Shown: positions 37,459 through 48,830 of the stretch, in pieces | How positions within the stretch are numbered: the stretch's first letter is position 1 | How the letters are laid out: every line of letters begins with the position of its first letter | Origin: Neostapfia colusana | Lineage: Eukaryota; Streptophyta; Magnoliopsida; Poales; Poaceae | Reading direction: 5' to 3' | DNA length: 64,000 nucleotides | Assembly (NCBI GenBank): GCA_030760725.1 | Contig: JASWHV010000011.1 | Span: 83,801,765 to 83,865,764 of the forward strand | Program-made: the position numbers and the translations under genes | Notes under the pieces: generated by a model | The model's database searches: none | Told to the model about the DNA's origin: nothing | What the model saw: only the letters and a program-made list of their open reading frames with translations

Positions 37459-39153
37459 CTACCGCCCTGGCCCGTCACCGTCGGAGCTGGAGTCCTCGCC
37501 GTTATGCACTGTCTTTGTGACACGCTGAGGCTCCTGGAACCCCACCTGATGGGCGGCGGTGACCGGGGCATCGAACTTCTGTTTGCCATCCCTCTGAGGG
37601 TAGGGCGGTGCTTCAGCTCTCTGCTGTCTTCCTTTGTGGAAGCGCTCTGCGAGCCTCTGGATATCCCAGCACTCAGCAGCAGTATGGTTGCCGGCGCCAT
37701 GCACGGGGCATAGCCGGCCCTGGTCACTATCTGGGGCCGGTGACTGCCGCTGCCTTTTGTCGGGGCGTGGCCCCCGAGCTCCACTAGCCGTCGCTGCTGC
37801 AGCGACGGGAGCCGTGAACGATGACTTCATCTTGCCACTCCCCCGGTTCTTGGCATTCTTGCCACCCCCATAGGCAGCAGCGCCGGACCCGGGTTGTTCA
37901 CCTGGCTCGGAGGTCGGAAGAGCGTGCCAGTTCCGCCCTTCAGCTGCTCTGGCGCACTTGTCAAGCATTTTCTCGTCTCGGACACCCTGTCAGAACGCCA
38001 CCACCACCGAAGCACTTTGAATATGCGGGATGGTGTTGCGTAACTGGGAGAACCGCTGGATGAAAGAGCGCAGCGACTCCCCAGGTTGTTGCTTGACGGT
38101 GTGGAGGTCAAGCTCCATGCCGGGACGGGTGTAGGAGCTGCCGAAGTTGGCAACGAACTGCCGGCAGAGCTCTCCCCAGGAAGTTATGGACCCCTGAGGT
38201 AGGTTCATGAGCCAAGACCGAGCTGGGCCGGTCTGGGCGACGGGGAAGTAGTTGGCCATGACAGCCTCGTCCCCTCCTGCGGCAAGTACGGCGGTGGAGT
38301 AGATCTGGAGGAACTCCGCCTGGTTGACGCTACCATCGTACTTCTCAGGCAGGTGCGGGCGAAACTTGCGTGGCCACCTCGCGAAGCGAAGGTGGGGTGC
38401 AAGAGCTGCACATCCCGCTCCTGCTGCCGCAGGCATTGGCACTGCGAACGCTTGGTTCGCACTTGGGACCGTGTATCCTGGCATGGACAAGGCTGCACCA
38501 TAGACCGGGGGTGCTGCTTGCGGCGCATACGGTTGTGGCATATGCTGCGTGGCGAATGCCTGAGGCAGGACTCGCCTGGCGAAGACCTGCCCTCCAGGTT
38601 GTGTCGAGGCCGACGTCATGCTGTCGCCAGCCTCATGGTTGTGGTGCCTTTCTCGACGTCGCTCGAGGTACACCCGGGCATCCTGGCCCAAGTGGCACCG
38701 CTCCAGCTCCCTTATCAGGTCCGTCGACGGGAGCCTGGAGGAGCTAGAATCCGCCGTTTGTCCGTCAACCATGGGCGTGCGCGTCAGCGACACAGCCGGT
38801 TGTCCAGGGTGTCGCTCTCGCCGAAACTGAGGGTTCACGGCGGCGACGACGAGGCGGTCCACCTCGCGGACCCACTGTTGGGTCGCAGAATGGGGCGCAT
38901 CCCCAGCAGGTGGGTTGCGCAGCAGTGCTCTTGCTGCAGCTAGCGCACCCCCATGGTGTACGCTCAGCGCTGTAGAAGACCTCACACTAGTCGGAGCCTG
39001 CATCGCCGGAGTCGGCGTTGCCGGAGTCGGCTGCTGGCTACTAGCTTGTGCCGACACACTCCGTCCTGAGTGTGTCAACATGTACTCCCCACTGGTCACG
39101 GTTCGCCGTGAACGCGGAGGGGGAGAGTTTTCCGCTGAGGGAAGCTTGGTCAT
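37459..39153 (-). pseudogene. gag of element D, RIRE2-like (one in-frame TGA)
   Basis: Likely start ATG at 39153-39151; the frame is open a little upstream. A low-complexity N-terminus is followed by a gag core with LPEKYDGSVNQAEFLQIYST and PARSWLMNLP, characteristic of RIRE2-type elements, and then a C-terminal knuckle CPVHGAGNHTAAEC (C-x2-H-x4-H-x4-C), unlike the CCHC of the chromoviruses here. TGA at 37992-37990 breaks the frame just before GVRDEKMLDKC; the frame then continues to the stop at 37461-37459. No pol follows. It would provide the capsid and RNA-binding function if intact. Confidence 0.85.
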
Positions 39154-39189
39154 CTTCGTCGGCGGAAACTCGTCGCGCAAGGGGAAAAG

Positions 39190-39208
39190 CCCGCTACCTG
39201 GCGCGCCA
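39190..39208 (-). promoter_or_regulatory. Putative primer binding site of element D
   Basis: Minus-strand TGGCGCGCCAGGTAGCGGG starts 2 nt after the 5' LTR. It differs from the TGGTAT-type sites of A, B, C and E, so a different tRNA is used; I did not assign which. Confidence 0.65.
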
Positions 39209-39210
39209 AA

Positions 39211-40307
39211 TGTCGAAGTGTTCGGTCGACCCTTCCCCCGGGCCTACACTGGGCAGCCTGCGGAGGTTCTTTTTTTGGAGGGGCTAGTCCCTTGCGGAGA
39301 GCTTGCACGGATGGACGAGTTAGTAAGAGCTTGACGCGGTGAGTTTTACGTGGTTCAGGCCGCCGGAGCGTAAAACCCTACGTCCACGGCGAGCTATGGA
39401 GCTCGCTGTATTGCTTGCTGCTCAGGGCCGGAGTCCTGAGCTTGGGGGCGAGTTACAGCTTGGGAGTGTATGGCTAGCGTATGATTTGCAAAGTGCGAAC
39501 CCTTGCTATCGTCGCCTACCCGAGCCTTTTATAGTCCAAGACTCGGGCGGCTTACAAGGGGATCCGGGACCCGACAGGTGGTGCCGGGAAGATTGTCTAT
39601 TATCTACCGTATCTGCAGTTATGCCGGTAGTTGTCTCTGGTCGAAGGCTTCTGAGTCTTCATCTTGCCGCCCTGCCCATGCCGCATGCTAGTCGTAGTGG
39701 TTGATGACGGCGCAGGCGGCATGGGATGTCTTGTCACGGTATTTATTGGCTGGCAGGTTCTGACACCGCGCGCCAGTCTGTGATGCGACTAGGCGCAACG
39801 GCACCTGACAGAGGCATGCTCCACGTCTCCGCGTCTTGGGAAGACGCGGGCCTTGAATACCTTGTACGGGCAAGGTATGGGGCGTCTTTACACCCGCTGC
39901 CTATCGCTCGGGGGCAGGCAGCGCCGTTCTGCTGCCACGTGGCGGGCCCGGAGCCCTTCTCAGAGGAGAGGAGGCCCCGGTCCGAGGGGGCACGTGGAGT
40001 CTCCGGACCTCTCCCCGCGGAGGGGGAGGCTCGGCTTCCGTCGGCCACGTGGCGGGCCCGGAGCTCTCCTCTAAGGAGAGGGAGGTCCGTCCCCGCTGGA
40101 CGCGTGGCGCCTTCGGACCTCTCTCCCGCGGAGGGGGAGGTCCAGCTTCTGTATGCCACGTGGCGGGCCCGGAGCTCTCCTCTGAGGAGAGGGAGGTCCG
40201 GCCCCGTCGGACGCGTGGCGCCTTCGGAGCTCTCCCTGCGGAGAAGGGCGAGTTCCTTAGGCATTTTCCCCTGTGCGCGGGGGTACCCCATATCTCACGT
40301 ACCGACA
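39211..40307 (-). repeat. 5' LTR of element D (1,097 bp)
   Basis: Partner of 17496-18592. GCCACGTGGC at 39934, 40044 and 40155; minus-strand TATA at 39533-39526. Flanked on the right by ACAAC (40308-40312). Confidence 0.95.
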
Positions 40308-40487
40308 ACAACGTTTTTGAGACGTCCCACAACTCACATTAAGCACATAATCACAAACAATCATTGCAAGGGCTCATACAGCTCCTATTCAAGGATGGTT
40401 TCCTATACCAAGGGGGTTTCAAGGCCAATCTAAGCTATTCACCCTAGGATGCTTCCTTTGGTCAGAGTGGCTTAGCTACCTGTGACT

Positions 40488-40591
40488 TCTATTTAGGGTG
40501 TAACTTGCTGTTCACCCGTGGCTCTAATATCAATCTAAGGTTTCTATCTAGGCGTGTAACCTACTGTCAACCCGTGGCTTTGATACCAATC
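40488..40591 (-). repeat. Degenerate duplication of the primer-binding region, element B leader
   Basis: Two similar ~52-bp blocks lie next to the 5' LTR. In plus-strand reading each has GTGTAAC, then CTGT, CACCCGTGGCT or AACCCGTGGCT, and TATCAATCT or TACCAATCT. The one nearest the LTR is the functional-looking PBS; the other is a decayed copy. Confidence 0.6.
40572..40588 (-). promoter_or_regulatory. Primer binding site of element B
   Basis: Minus-strand TGGTATCAAAGCCACGG, 3 nt after the 5' LTR. One mismatch to the TGGTATCAGAGC form in element E; initiator Met-tRNA type. Confidence 0.8.
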
Positions 40592-43550
40592 TGTGACACT
40601 CTCAATTCTGTGGAAAACCACAGAACCAAGAACTAATGCATATGTGTGCCCAGGATGTTCATCACACATATACATACATTTCACAAACTGAATTCAGAAT
40701 ATATATATATATATATAACCACGAATAACAGAGTTTATTACAACATCTCATGAGTCTTGGGCTCATGCTTACAACGGAAGTCTTATTTCTATGCAGCGGA
40801 AGTCTTATTTTAATGCGGAAGCAAAACTAAGCAGAAGTGGCTCCATCTCTACTCCTTCCACAGGCAAGGTTGAGAACAGATCACACGCCATAATGCTCCA
40901 CTTGGTCTTCATAGTAGCCTTCCCTTACTGTTGATGATGAAATAATAATGCAAGTTTGAGTACAATGATGTACTCATCAAGTGCGGGAAAACACATGATA
41001 TGCAGCTCATAAACAAGGTAGGTATAAAAGGCTTATTTGCAGAAAAGCAGATTTGTAAAACCATGATAAAATAGCAACTTAACATTAGATGTAATCCCAT
41101 CATGTATTAAATTACCAACATACCTCCATCACTTCCCGTGTTCCATCCGAACATTAACCAATCCTTTATTCATACTCACGAATATCTCCTCGTATTTGCT
41201 ACCATTCTCCTCGTAAATCAACCGTATCTCACACTGAGACCAATCTCATGTCATGTCCCAACAGTCATGCAACCAATCTCGTCACCCAGACTCAACAGTC
41301 CCAACAACTAAACCATAACCAAATCCATAACATAATCCATAACCCCATAACCATCCCAACTAATCATGGCAGTTTAGCCAGGTGCTCGTGACCGTAAGCT
41401 CGGCTATCATGATAGTTTTTAGACTCTGCAGAGTTTGCACCTCTTTACCCACAAGTTTGTGATTTCGTCACCCGTCGGCGACTGCAGAACCTCTATTATA
41501 CCAGTACACAACCGTCGGTGTATGGTCAAGAGATCACAAAATAGCCTTTACAAAGGGGTTACTAGATGTATGGACTCACTAAGGTTTCACCGGCAGGCTA
41601 GAATCTCCAATTCTCCCACCCACGAGCCCCCTCTTGTGCCATGCAGTTCCCAGGGCAGTCCTCACTCGACTCCCATTCCCCGCGCCTTCCACAGTCCATA
41701 ACACTCTAGCAACTTACCTAATTACTCAGCTAAGCCGCACCCATACTTGGCCTTGTGGTGGCACTGTTATCCTGGCATGTGCATGCATGAACCGGTCCTT
41801 AGATCTACGGCAAGCAAAACCACCATCTCATGCTACCTCATTCACAAACCCAGGCTTGCCTAGATCTCCCTCCGATCCATGTCCATTATCCGCATCAGTT
41901 TCTCATTATCAATACAAGTGCAGTTAGCTAGACACATCTAACTTGCTTCCCAATCCCATAGACTCAGCGAAGCATAAAGCAAAAACCATACCCGACTCAT
42001 AAACTTCCCAGGCGACAAGGGTGGTTTAACCAAAACTAGTAAACTCCTATAAAAGGGTTTCCCATCATGTTTGACTCAGCACACACACCTTTTCGCAAAA
42101 TAAAATAGTTTTACCCAAAACATAGGATCAACATGGTCAAGGAGCACTTGCCTTGTTCTTGCGGTTCTGGTTGTTCTTGATTCTCAAAACCTGGTTGCTG
42201 CAGTTCATCGTAGACAGCTCCCAGAGCTTGTCCTGCTAGGGAGGATCACATGCATACAGGATTCACAGCAATCAATATTTATGCACAAACCTTAAACTAG
42301 ATGTGATGATGCGTATGCATGCTATCTCATGATTAGTTTTATTAGATTGATCTGTACGTGTTCTTGCATGGCCTTGTAGGGACAGGGGTGTTCGGATCAA
42401 AGGTGGACGTGGCGATGATCTTGTCTTTAGATAAAACTGATCATCAAGTGATCTGCCCACGAGAAGGCTTCTGTTCGAAAGGAATTGAAGAACAGATGCA
42501 AAGAAATGAACACAATGATATTGAAGTCCTACCTCACGTTCTTCTTGACTTCGAGGTCCTCCTCAGACCGCTCGGTTCTTCTCCGATGATCTCCCTTGTT
42601 GCGCTTCAGCGATGGTTTGCTCGGCGAGTTAGGGCTAGGGATCTAAGTCGTCGGCTCAGGAGTCGAAAGAGAAGTTTGTGGTTTCGGCCAAGGGTTTTGG
42701 GTTCTATTTATAATCGGGAAGAGAAGAGTCCTAATCTGATTGTATCTCGAATAAGAGTCTTATTTAGATCTTTGTTGGATCCTAACATCTTATCTTTAGT
42801 AACATCGTTAAACTTAGATCGGTTTCTGTTGCGTACCGGTATTTTTTACGCGTAAAACCTGCTCCAGAACTCGTTACCTCCATGATGATGAGCTCCGGAA
42901 GCTCCACGTGTCCTCCGGGGCCTGGTATCTCCTCGTCTGCAGAGACGAGCTCCGGTTGTGCCGCGTGTCACGAGCGAGACCTCCCCTTCTTTGGAGGTGA
43001 GCTCCGCGCACGCCACGTGTTGGCGCCGGTCTTCCTTCTCTTCCTTCCTCAGGGACATGCCCCGAGGTCGACACGTGTCCGGCAACGACAGACCTCCCGG
43101 AGATAAGCTCCGGTGGCGACACATGTTCGATAGATCCAGACTTCTCTGAGATTGGCTCCGAGATCGACACGTACCCCGCGCGACTGGTCCTCTGATTTCC
43201 GTGAGGACTAGCTCCGAGGATGACACGTGTCTTGCGGAAATGCCTTTGCTTCCTCTGCAGAGGCTAGCTCCGTGGGCAACACGTGTCCCACAGGATTGGA
43301 CCTCTCCCCTTTGTGGCGACGAGCCCCGAACCTGCCACGTAGCTCTTTTAGCGACGGACCTCTCTTCACTTCGCAGGGACGAGCTCCGATCACGCCACGT
43401 GGCCAACGGCCGTGGTAGGTTGTCTTCGGCGCTCTCGGAGGGCTTTATTGGCTATTCTTTTGATAATTCTCTCTGTTCCTATTTCTCATTCAGATGTTTC
43501 CTCTTCATAGAACATGAACGTATGCTGACACCCGAGGTGAGGGTGTCACA
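40592..43550 (-). repeat. 5' LTR of element B (2,959 bp)
   Basis: Partner of 9867-12824. ACGTG-rich repeat tract at about 42900-43410, TATA at 42722-42714, twin palindromes at 41434-41423 and 41415-41404. Flanked by CCGGC at 43551-43555, then satellite. An AT dinucleotide run near 40700 is longer than in the 3' LTR. Confidence 0.95.
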
Positions 43551-46500
43551 CCGGCCGCCCAGGACCCGTGTTCGTGAGTTTTACAGACTTTCCCGACTTT
43601 CTCGACCTTGCCCAAATGGCCACCCGCGCATGCAAAACCATCAAGTTGCACCGTCCGGCTGTGTATTCCGTCAAGATTCTGTCCAGCCATCCGGGACCCG
43701 AGTTCGTGAGTTTTACCGACTTTCTCAATTTTCCCAATTTTGACCCTGATGGCCATCCATGCATGCAAAACCATCATGTTGCATTGTCTGAACTTATATT
43801 CCGTCAAGGTCCTGTACGGCCGCCCGGGACCCAAGTTCGTGAGTTTTCCCGACATTCCCTACTTTCCCATTTTCTAGCCAGATGGACATCCGAGCATGAA
43901 AAACCATCAAGTTGCACTGTCCAAACAAGTATTCCATCAAGGTCCCATCCAATCGCATGGAACCCTAGTTTGTGAGTTTTACTGATTCCAGATTTCGACC
44001 TGTATGGCCATCCGCACATGCAAAACCATTTAGTTGCACCATCCAAACCTGTATTCCATCAAGGTCCTGATGAGGATATCAACCCCGACAAATGAACGAC
44101 TACTCCAACTAAACCAGCACAGGCGCCACCAAGACCACTCACTCGAGCTCGTGCACGTGAATTAAACTTCATAATGATTCTCAAGAAGTGAAGGACCAGA
44201 AGCTTCCTAAGTGCATGCGCCATCTATACTCATGGTGAACCTGTCTAGACGTGTATTTCGTCAAGGTTCCGTCCGGCCACACGGGACCCGAGTTCGTGAG
44301 TTTTACAGACTTTCCCGACTTTCCTGATTTTGGCCCACATGGCCATCCACGCATGCAAAACATTCAAGTTGCACCGTCCGGACGAGTATTCCGTCAATGT
44401 TCCGTCCGGAAGCCCGGGACCAGAGTTCGTGAGTTTTATAGACTTTCCCGACTTTCTCGTTTTTCACCCAGATGGCCATCCGCGCATACAAAACCATTAA
44501 GTTGCACTGTCTGGATGTGTATTCTGTCAAGGTTCCGTCCGACCGCCCAGGACCTAAGTTCGTGAGTTTTACAAAGTTTATCAAATTTCCCAATTCCAAC
44601 ACGGATGGCCATCTATGCATGCAAAACCATCAAGTTGCACCGTCCGAACGTAAATTCCGTCAAGGTCCTGTCCGGCCGCCTTGGATCCAAGTTTGTGAGT
44701 TTTACAGAGTTTCTCGACTTTCTCGGTTTTGACCGAGATGGACATCCGCGCATGCAAAACCATCAAGTTGCCCAGTCCGGACGTGTATTCCGTCAAGGTT
44801 TCGTCTGGCCGACCGGGACCTGAGTTCATGAGTTTTACCGACTTTCCCAACTTTCTCGATTTGACCCTGATGGCCATCCGTGCATGAAAACCATCAAGTT
44901 GAACTGTCCGGACGTGTATTCCGTGAAGATTACATCCGGACGGCCGGGACCCAAGTTCGTGAGTTTTACAGACTTTCCTGACTTTCTATATTTTGACCCA
45001 GATGGCCATCCGCGCATGCAAAACTATCAAGTTGCACCGTCCGGACATGTATTCCGTCAAGGTTTTGTCCGGCCTCCCGGGACCCAAGTTCGTGAGTTTT
45101 ATAGATTTTCCCGACTTTCTCGATTTTGACCCAGATGGCCATCCGCGCATGCAAAACCATCAAGTTGCACCGTACGGACGTGTATTCCGTCAAGGTTCCA
45201 TCCGGCCGCCCGGGACCCGAGTTCGTGAGTTTTACCAACTTTCTCAAATTTCCCAATTTTGACCCTGATGGCCATCCATGTATGCAGAACCATCAAGTTG
45301 CACCGTTCGAACTTATATTCCCTCAAGGTCCTGTCCGGCCGCTCGGGACCTGAGTTCATGAATTTTCCCGACGTTCCCTACTTTCCCATTTCAACCCAGA
45401 TGGTCATCCGAGCATGCAAAACCATCAAGTTGCACTGTCTGAACGTGTATTCCGTCAAGGTCCCGTCCAGTCGCATAGGACACTAGTTTGTGAGTTTTAC
45501 CGACTTTCCAAATTTTGACCCGGATGGCCATCCGCAGATGCAAAACCATTTATTTGCACCATCCGAATGTGTATTCCATCAACGTTCTTTCTGGTCACCC
45601 AGGATCCAACTCTGTGAGTTTATAGAGTTTCCAGACATTCTTGATTTTGACCCAGATGGACATCCGTGCATGTAAAACCATCAAGTTGCACCGTCTGGAC
45701 GTGTATTCCGTCAAGGTTCCGTTCGGCGGCCCGGAACCCGAGTTTGTGAGTTTTATAGACTTTCTAGACTTTCTCATTTTCCACCCAGATGGCCATCCGC
45801 GCATGCAAAACCATCAAGTTGCACCGTCTGGACGTGTATTCCGTCAAGGTTCCGTCCGACCACCCGGGACCCGAGTTCGTGAGTTTTACAGAGTTTATCG
45901 AATTTCCCAATTTCAACCCGGATGGCCAACAATGCATTCAAAACCATCAAGTTGCACCGTGCGAACGTAAATTCCATCAAGGTCCTGTTCGGCCACCCGG
46001 GATCCAAGTTTGTGAGTTTTACAGAGTTTCTCGACTTTCTCGGTTTTGACCCAGATGGACATCGGCGCATGCAAAACCATCAAGTTGCACCATCCGGACG
46101 TGTATTCCATCAAGGTTCTATCCGACCGTCCGGGTCTGAGTTCATGAGTTTACCGACTTTCCCAACTTTCTCGATTTTGACCCTTATGGCCATCCGCGCA
46201 TGAAAACCATCAAGTTGCACCGTTCAGACGTGTATTCCGTCAAGGTTCCGTCCGGCCTCCCGGGACCCGAGTTCATGAGTTTTACCGACTTTCCCAACTT
46301 TCTCGATTTTGACCCTGATGGTCATCCGTGCATGAAAACCATCAAGTTGCACCGTCCGGACGTGTATTCCGTGAAGATTACGTCCGGCCGGCCGGGACCC
46401 GAGTTCTTGAGTTTTGCAGAATTTTCTGACTTTCTATATTTTGACCCAGATGGCCAGTCCAGACATGTATTCCGTCAAGGTTTCGTCCGGCCTCCCGGAA

Positions 46501-48830
46501 CCCAAGTTCGTGAGTTTTACAGATTTTCCCGACTTTCTCGATTTTGACCCAGATGGCCATCAGCGCATGCAAAACCATCAAGTTGCACCGTCCGGACGTG
46601 TATTCCGTCAAGGTTCCGTCCGACCGCCCGGGACCCGAGTTCGTGAGTTTTACCGACTTTCTCAAATTTCCCAATTTTGACTCTGATGGCCATCCATGCA
46701 TGCAAAACCATCAAGTTTCACCGTCCGAACTTATATTCCGTCAAGGTCCTGTCCGGCCGCCCGGGACCCGAGTTTGTGAATTTTCCCGACATTCCCTACT
46801 TTCCTATTTTCAACCCAGATGGCCATCCGAGCATGCAAAATCATCATGTTGCTCTGTCTGAACATGTATTCTGTCAAGGTCCCGTCCAGTCGCACAGGAC
46901 CCTAGTTTGTGAGTTTTACCGACTTTACAGATTTTTACCCGGATGGCCATCCGCGGATGCAAAACCATTTAGTTGCACCATCCGAACGTGTATTCCATCA
47001 ACGTCCTTTCCGGTCGTCCGGGATCCAACTTTGTGAGTTTTACAGAGTTTCCAGACTTTCTCGATTTTTACCTAGATGGACATCCATGCATGCAAAACCG
47101 TCAAGTTGCACCATCTGGACGTGTATTCCGTCAAGGTTCCGTTCCCTGGCCCAGGACCCGAGTTCGTGAGTTCTACAGACTTTCCTGACTTTCTCGATTT
47201 TGACCCAGAGAGCCATCCGCGCATGCAAAACCATCAAGTTGCACCGTCCAGACGTGTATTCCATCAAGGTTCCATCCGGCCGCCCGGAACCCGAGTTCGT
47301 GAGTTTTACAGACTTTCTCGAATTTCCCAATTTCGACCCGGATAGCCATCTATGCATGCAAAACCATCAAGTTGTACCGTCCGAACGTATATTCCATCAA
47401 GGTCCTGTCCGGCCGCCCGGGACCCGAGTTCTGTGAGTTTTACAGAGTTTCTCGACTTTCTTAGTTATGACCCAGATGGACATCCGCGCATGCAACACCA
47501 TCAAGTTGCACCGTCCGGACGTGTATTCCGTCAAGGTTCCATCCGGCCGCCCGGGACCCGAGTTCGTCAGTTTTACCGACTTTCCCGACTTTCTCGATTT
47601 TGACCCTGATGGCCATCCGCGCTTGCAAAACCATCAAGTTGCACCGTCCGGACGTGTATTTCATCAAGGTTCCGTCCGGCCACCCGGAACCCGAGTTCGT
47701 GAGTTTTACAGACTTTCCCGACTTTCCTGATTTGGACGCAGGTGGCCATCCGCGCATGCAAAACCATCAAGTTGCCCCGTCCGGACATGTATTCCGTCAA
47801 GGTTCCGACCGTCCGCCCGGGACTCGACTTTGTGAGTTTTACTGACTTTCTTAAATTTCACAATTTTGACCCCGATGGCCATCCATGCATGCAAAACCAT
47901 CGAGTTGCACCATCTGAACGTGTATTCCGTCAAGGTCCTGTCCGGCCGCCCGGGACCCGAGTTCGTGAGTTTTCCTGACTTTCCCTAGTTTTCTAGTTTC
48001 AATCCAGATGGCCATCCGAGCAAGCAAAACCATCAAGTTGCACTGTCCAAACGTGTATTCCGTCAAGCTCCCGTCCAGTTGCACGGGACCCTAGTTTATG
48101 AGTTTTACCAACTTTCCAGATTTTGACCCGGATGGTCATCCGCTCATGCAAACCATTTAGTTGCACCATCCGAACGTGTACTCCGTCAAGGTCCCATCCA
48201 GCTGCTCAGGGCCCGAGTTAGTGAGTTTTGCCGACTATGCCAACTTTCCGGATTTTAACCCAGATAGCCGTCCGCGCATGCGAAACTTTCCAGTTGCAGA
48301 CCCCGAACATGTATTCCAGCAAAGTCCAGTACGGCGTCCCAGGACCCGAGTTCATGAGTTTTCTTGACTTTCAAAATTTCGACCTAGATGGCCATTCGAG
48401 TATGCAAAACCATCAAGCTGCACCGTCCGGAGGTGTATTCCGTCAAGGTTCCGTCCAGCCTCCCGGGACCCGAGTTCATGAGTTTTACATACATTCCCCA
48501 CTTTCTTGATTTTGACCTAGATGGCCATCCGCGCATGCAAAACCATCAAGTTGCACCGTCGCAGGTATATTCCGTCAAGGTTCCGTCCGGCCTCCCGAGA
48601 CCCGAGTTCGTGAGTTTTACAGACTTTGCCGACTTTCTCGATTTTGACCCAGATGGCCATCAGCGCATGCAAAACCATCAAGTTGCACCGTCGGAGGTGT
48701 ATTCTGTCAAGGTTCCGTCTGGCCTCCCGGGACCCGAGTTCGTGAGTTTTACAGACTTTCCCGATGTTCTCAATTTTGACCCAGATGGCCATCCGCGCAT
48801 GCGAAATCATCAAGTTGCACCATCCAGACG
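43551..48830 (+). repeat. 133-bp satellite array, main segment
   Basis: About 38 head-to-tail monomers, all in one orientation. Distances between ATGGCC starts at 45002, 45135 and 45268 are exactly 133 bp. Monomers fall into subtypes, e.g. one with GAACGTAAATTCCGTCAAGG, which recurs at 44646 and 45963, implying higher-order organisation. A 180-bp foreign segment sits at 44068-44247. The array ends at element C, whose target is AGACG (48826-48830). Short open frames run through it on both strands but are a by-product of the repeat. Confidence 0.96.
44068..44247 (+). repeat. 180-bp non-satellite segment embedded in the array (copy 1)
   Basis: Unrelated to the 133-bp monomer; nearly the same segment recurs at 63565-63744. 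On the plus strand it can be read as a Thr/Pro-rich stretch followed by PRPLTRARARELNF, which resembles tails of some grass retrotransposon polyproteins (inference). A TGA near 44092 interrupts it here but not in copy 2. Confidence 0.75.

Larger units (their letters stand above)
17496..40307 (-). mobile_element. Element D: RIRE2/Retand-like (Tat lineage) gypsy element, minus strand, split by element E
   Basis: Two LTRs of 1,097 bp (17496-18592 and 39211-40307) with TGTCG.../...CGACA ends, and TSD ACAAC at 17491-17495 and 40308-40312. gag is on the minus strand next to the right LTR, so that is the 5' LTR. No protease, RT or integrase was recognised in the roughly 5.8 kb of D internal sequence outside E, so it looks non-autonomous. 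A long ORF on the opposite strand lies near the 3' LTR, an arrangement reported for Tat-lineage elements. Element E interrupts that ORF. D interrupts the leader of B. Confidence 0.92.
9867..43550 (-). mobile_element. Element B: Tekay-type chromovirus, minus strand, split by element D
   Basis: Both ends are visible. The LTRs (9867-12824 and 40592-43550) end in TGTGAC.../...GTCACA, and the element is flanked by CCGGC (9862-9866 and 43551-43555). gag-pol reads right to left from 17331 to 12837. Element D (17496-40307) sits in the leader between the 5' LTR and gag. Without D and one TSD copy, B is about 10.9 kb. PBS and purine tract are where expected for a minus-strand copy. It landed in the satellite and is the oldest layer of the nest. 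Confidence 0.95.

Noticed and set aside
43551..48830. CRISPR-like array of repeats
   Set aside because: No short conserved repeats with unique spacers; the whole 133-bp unit repeats, and the context is a plant nuclear genome.
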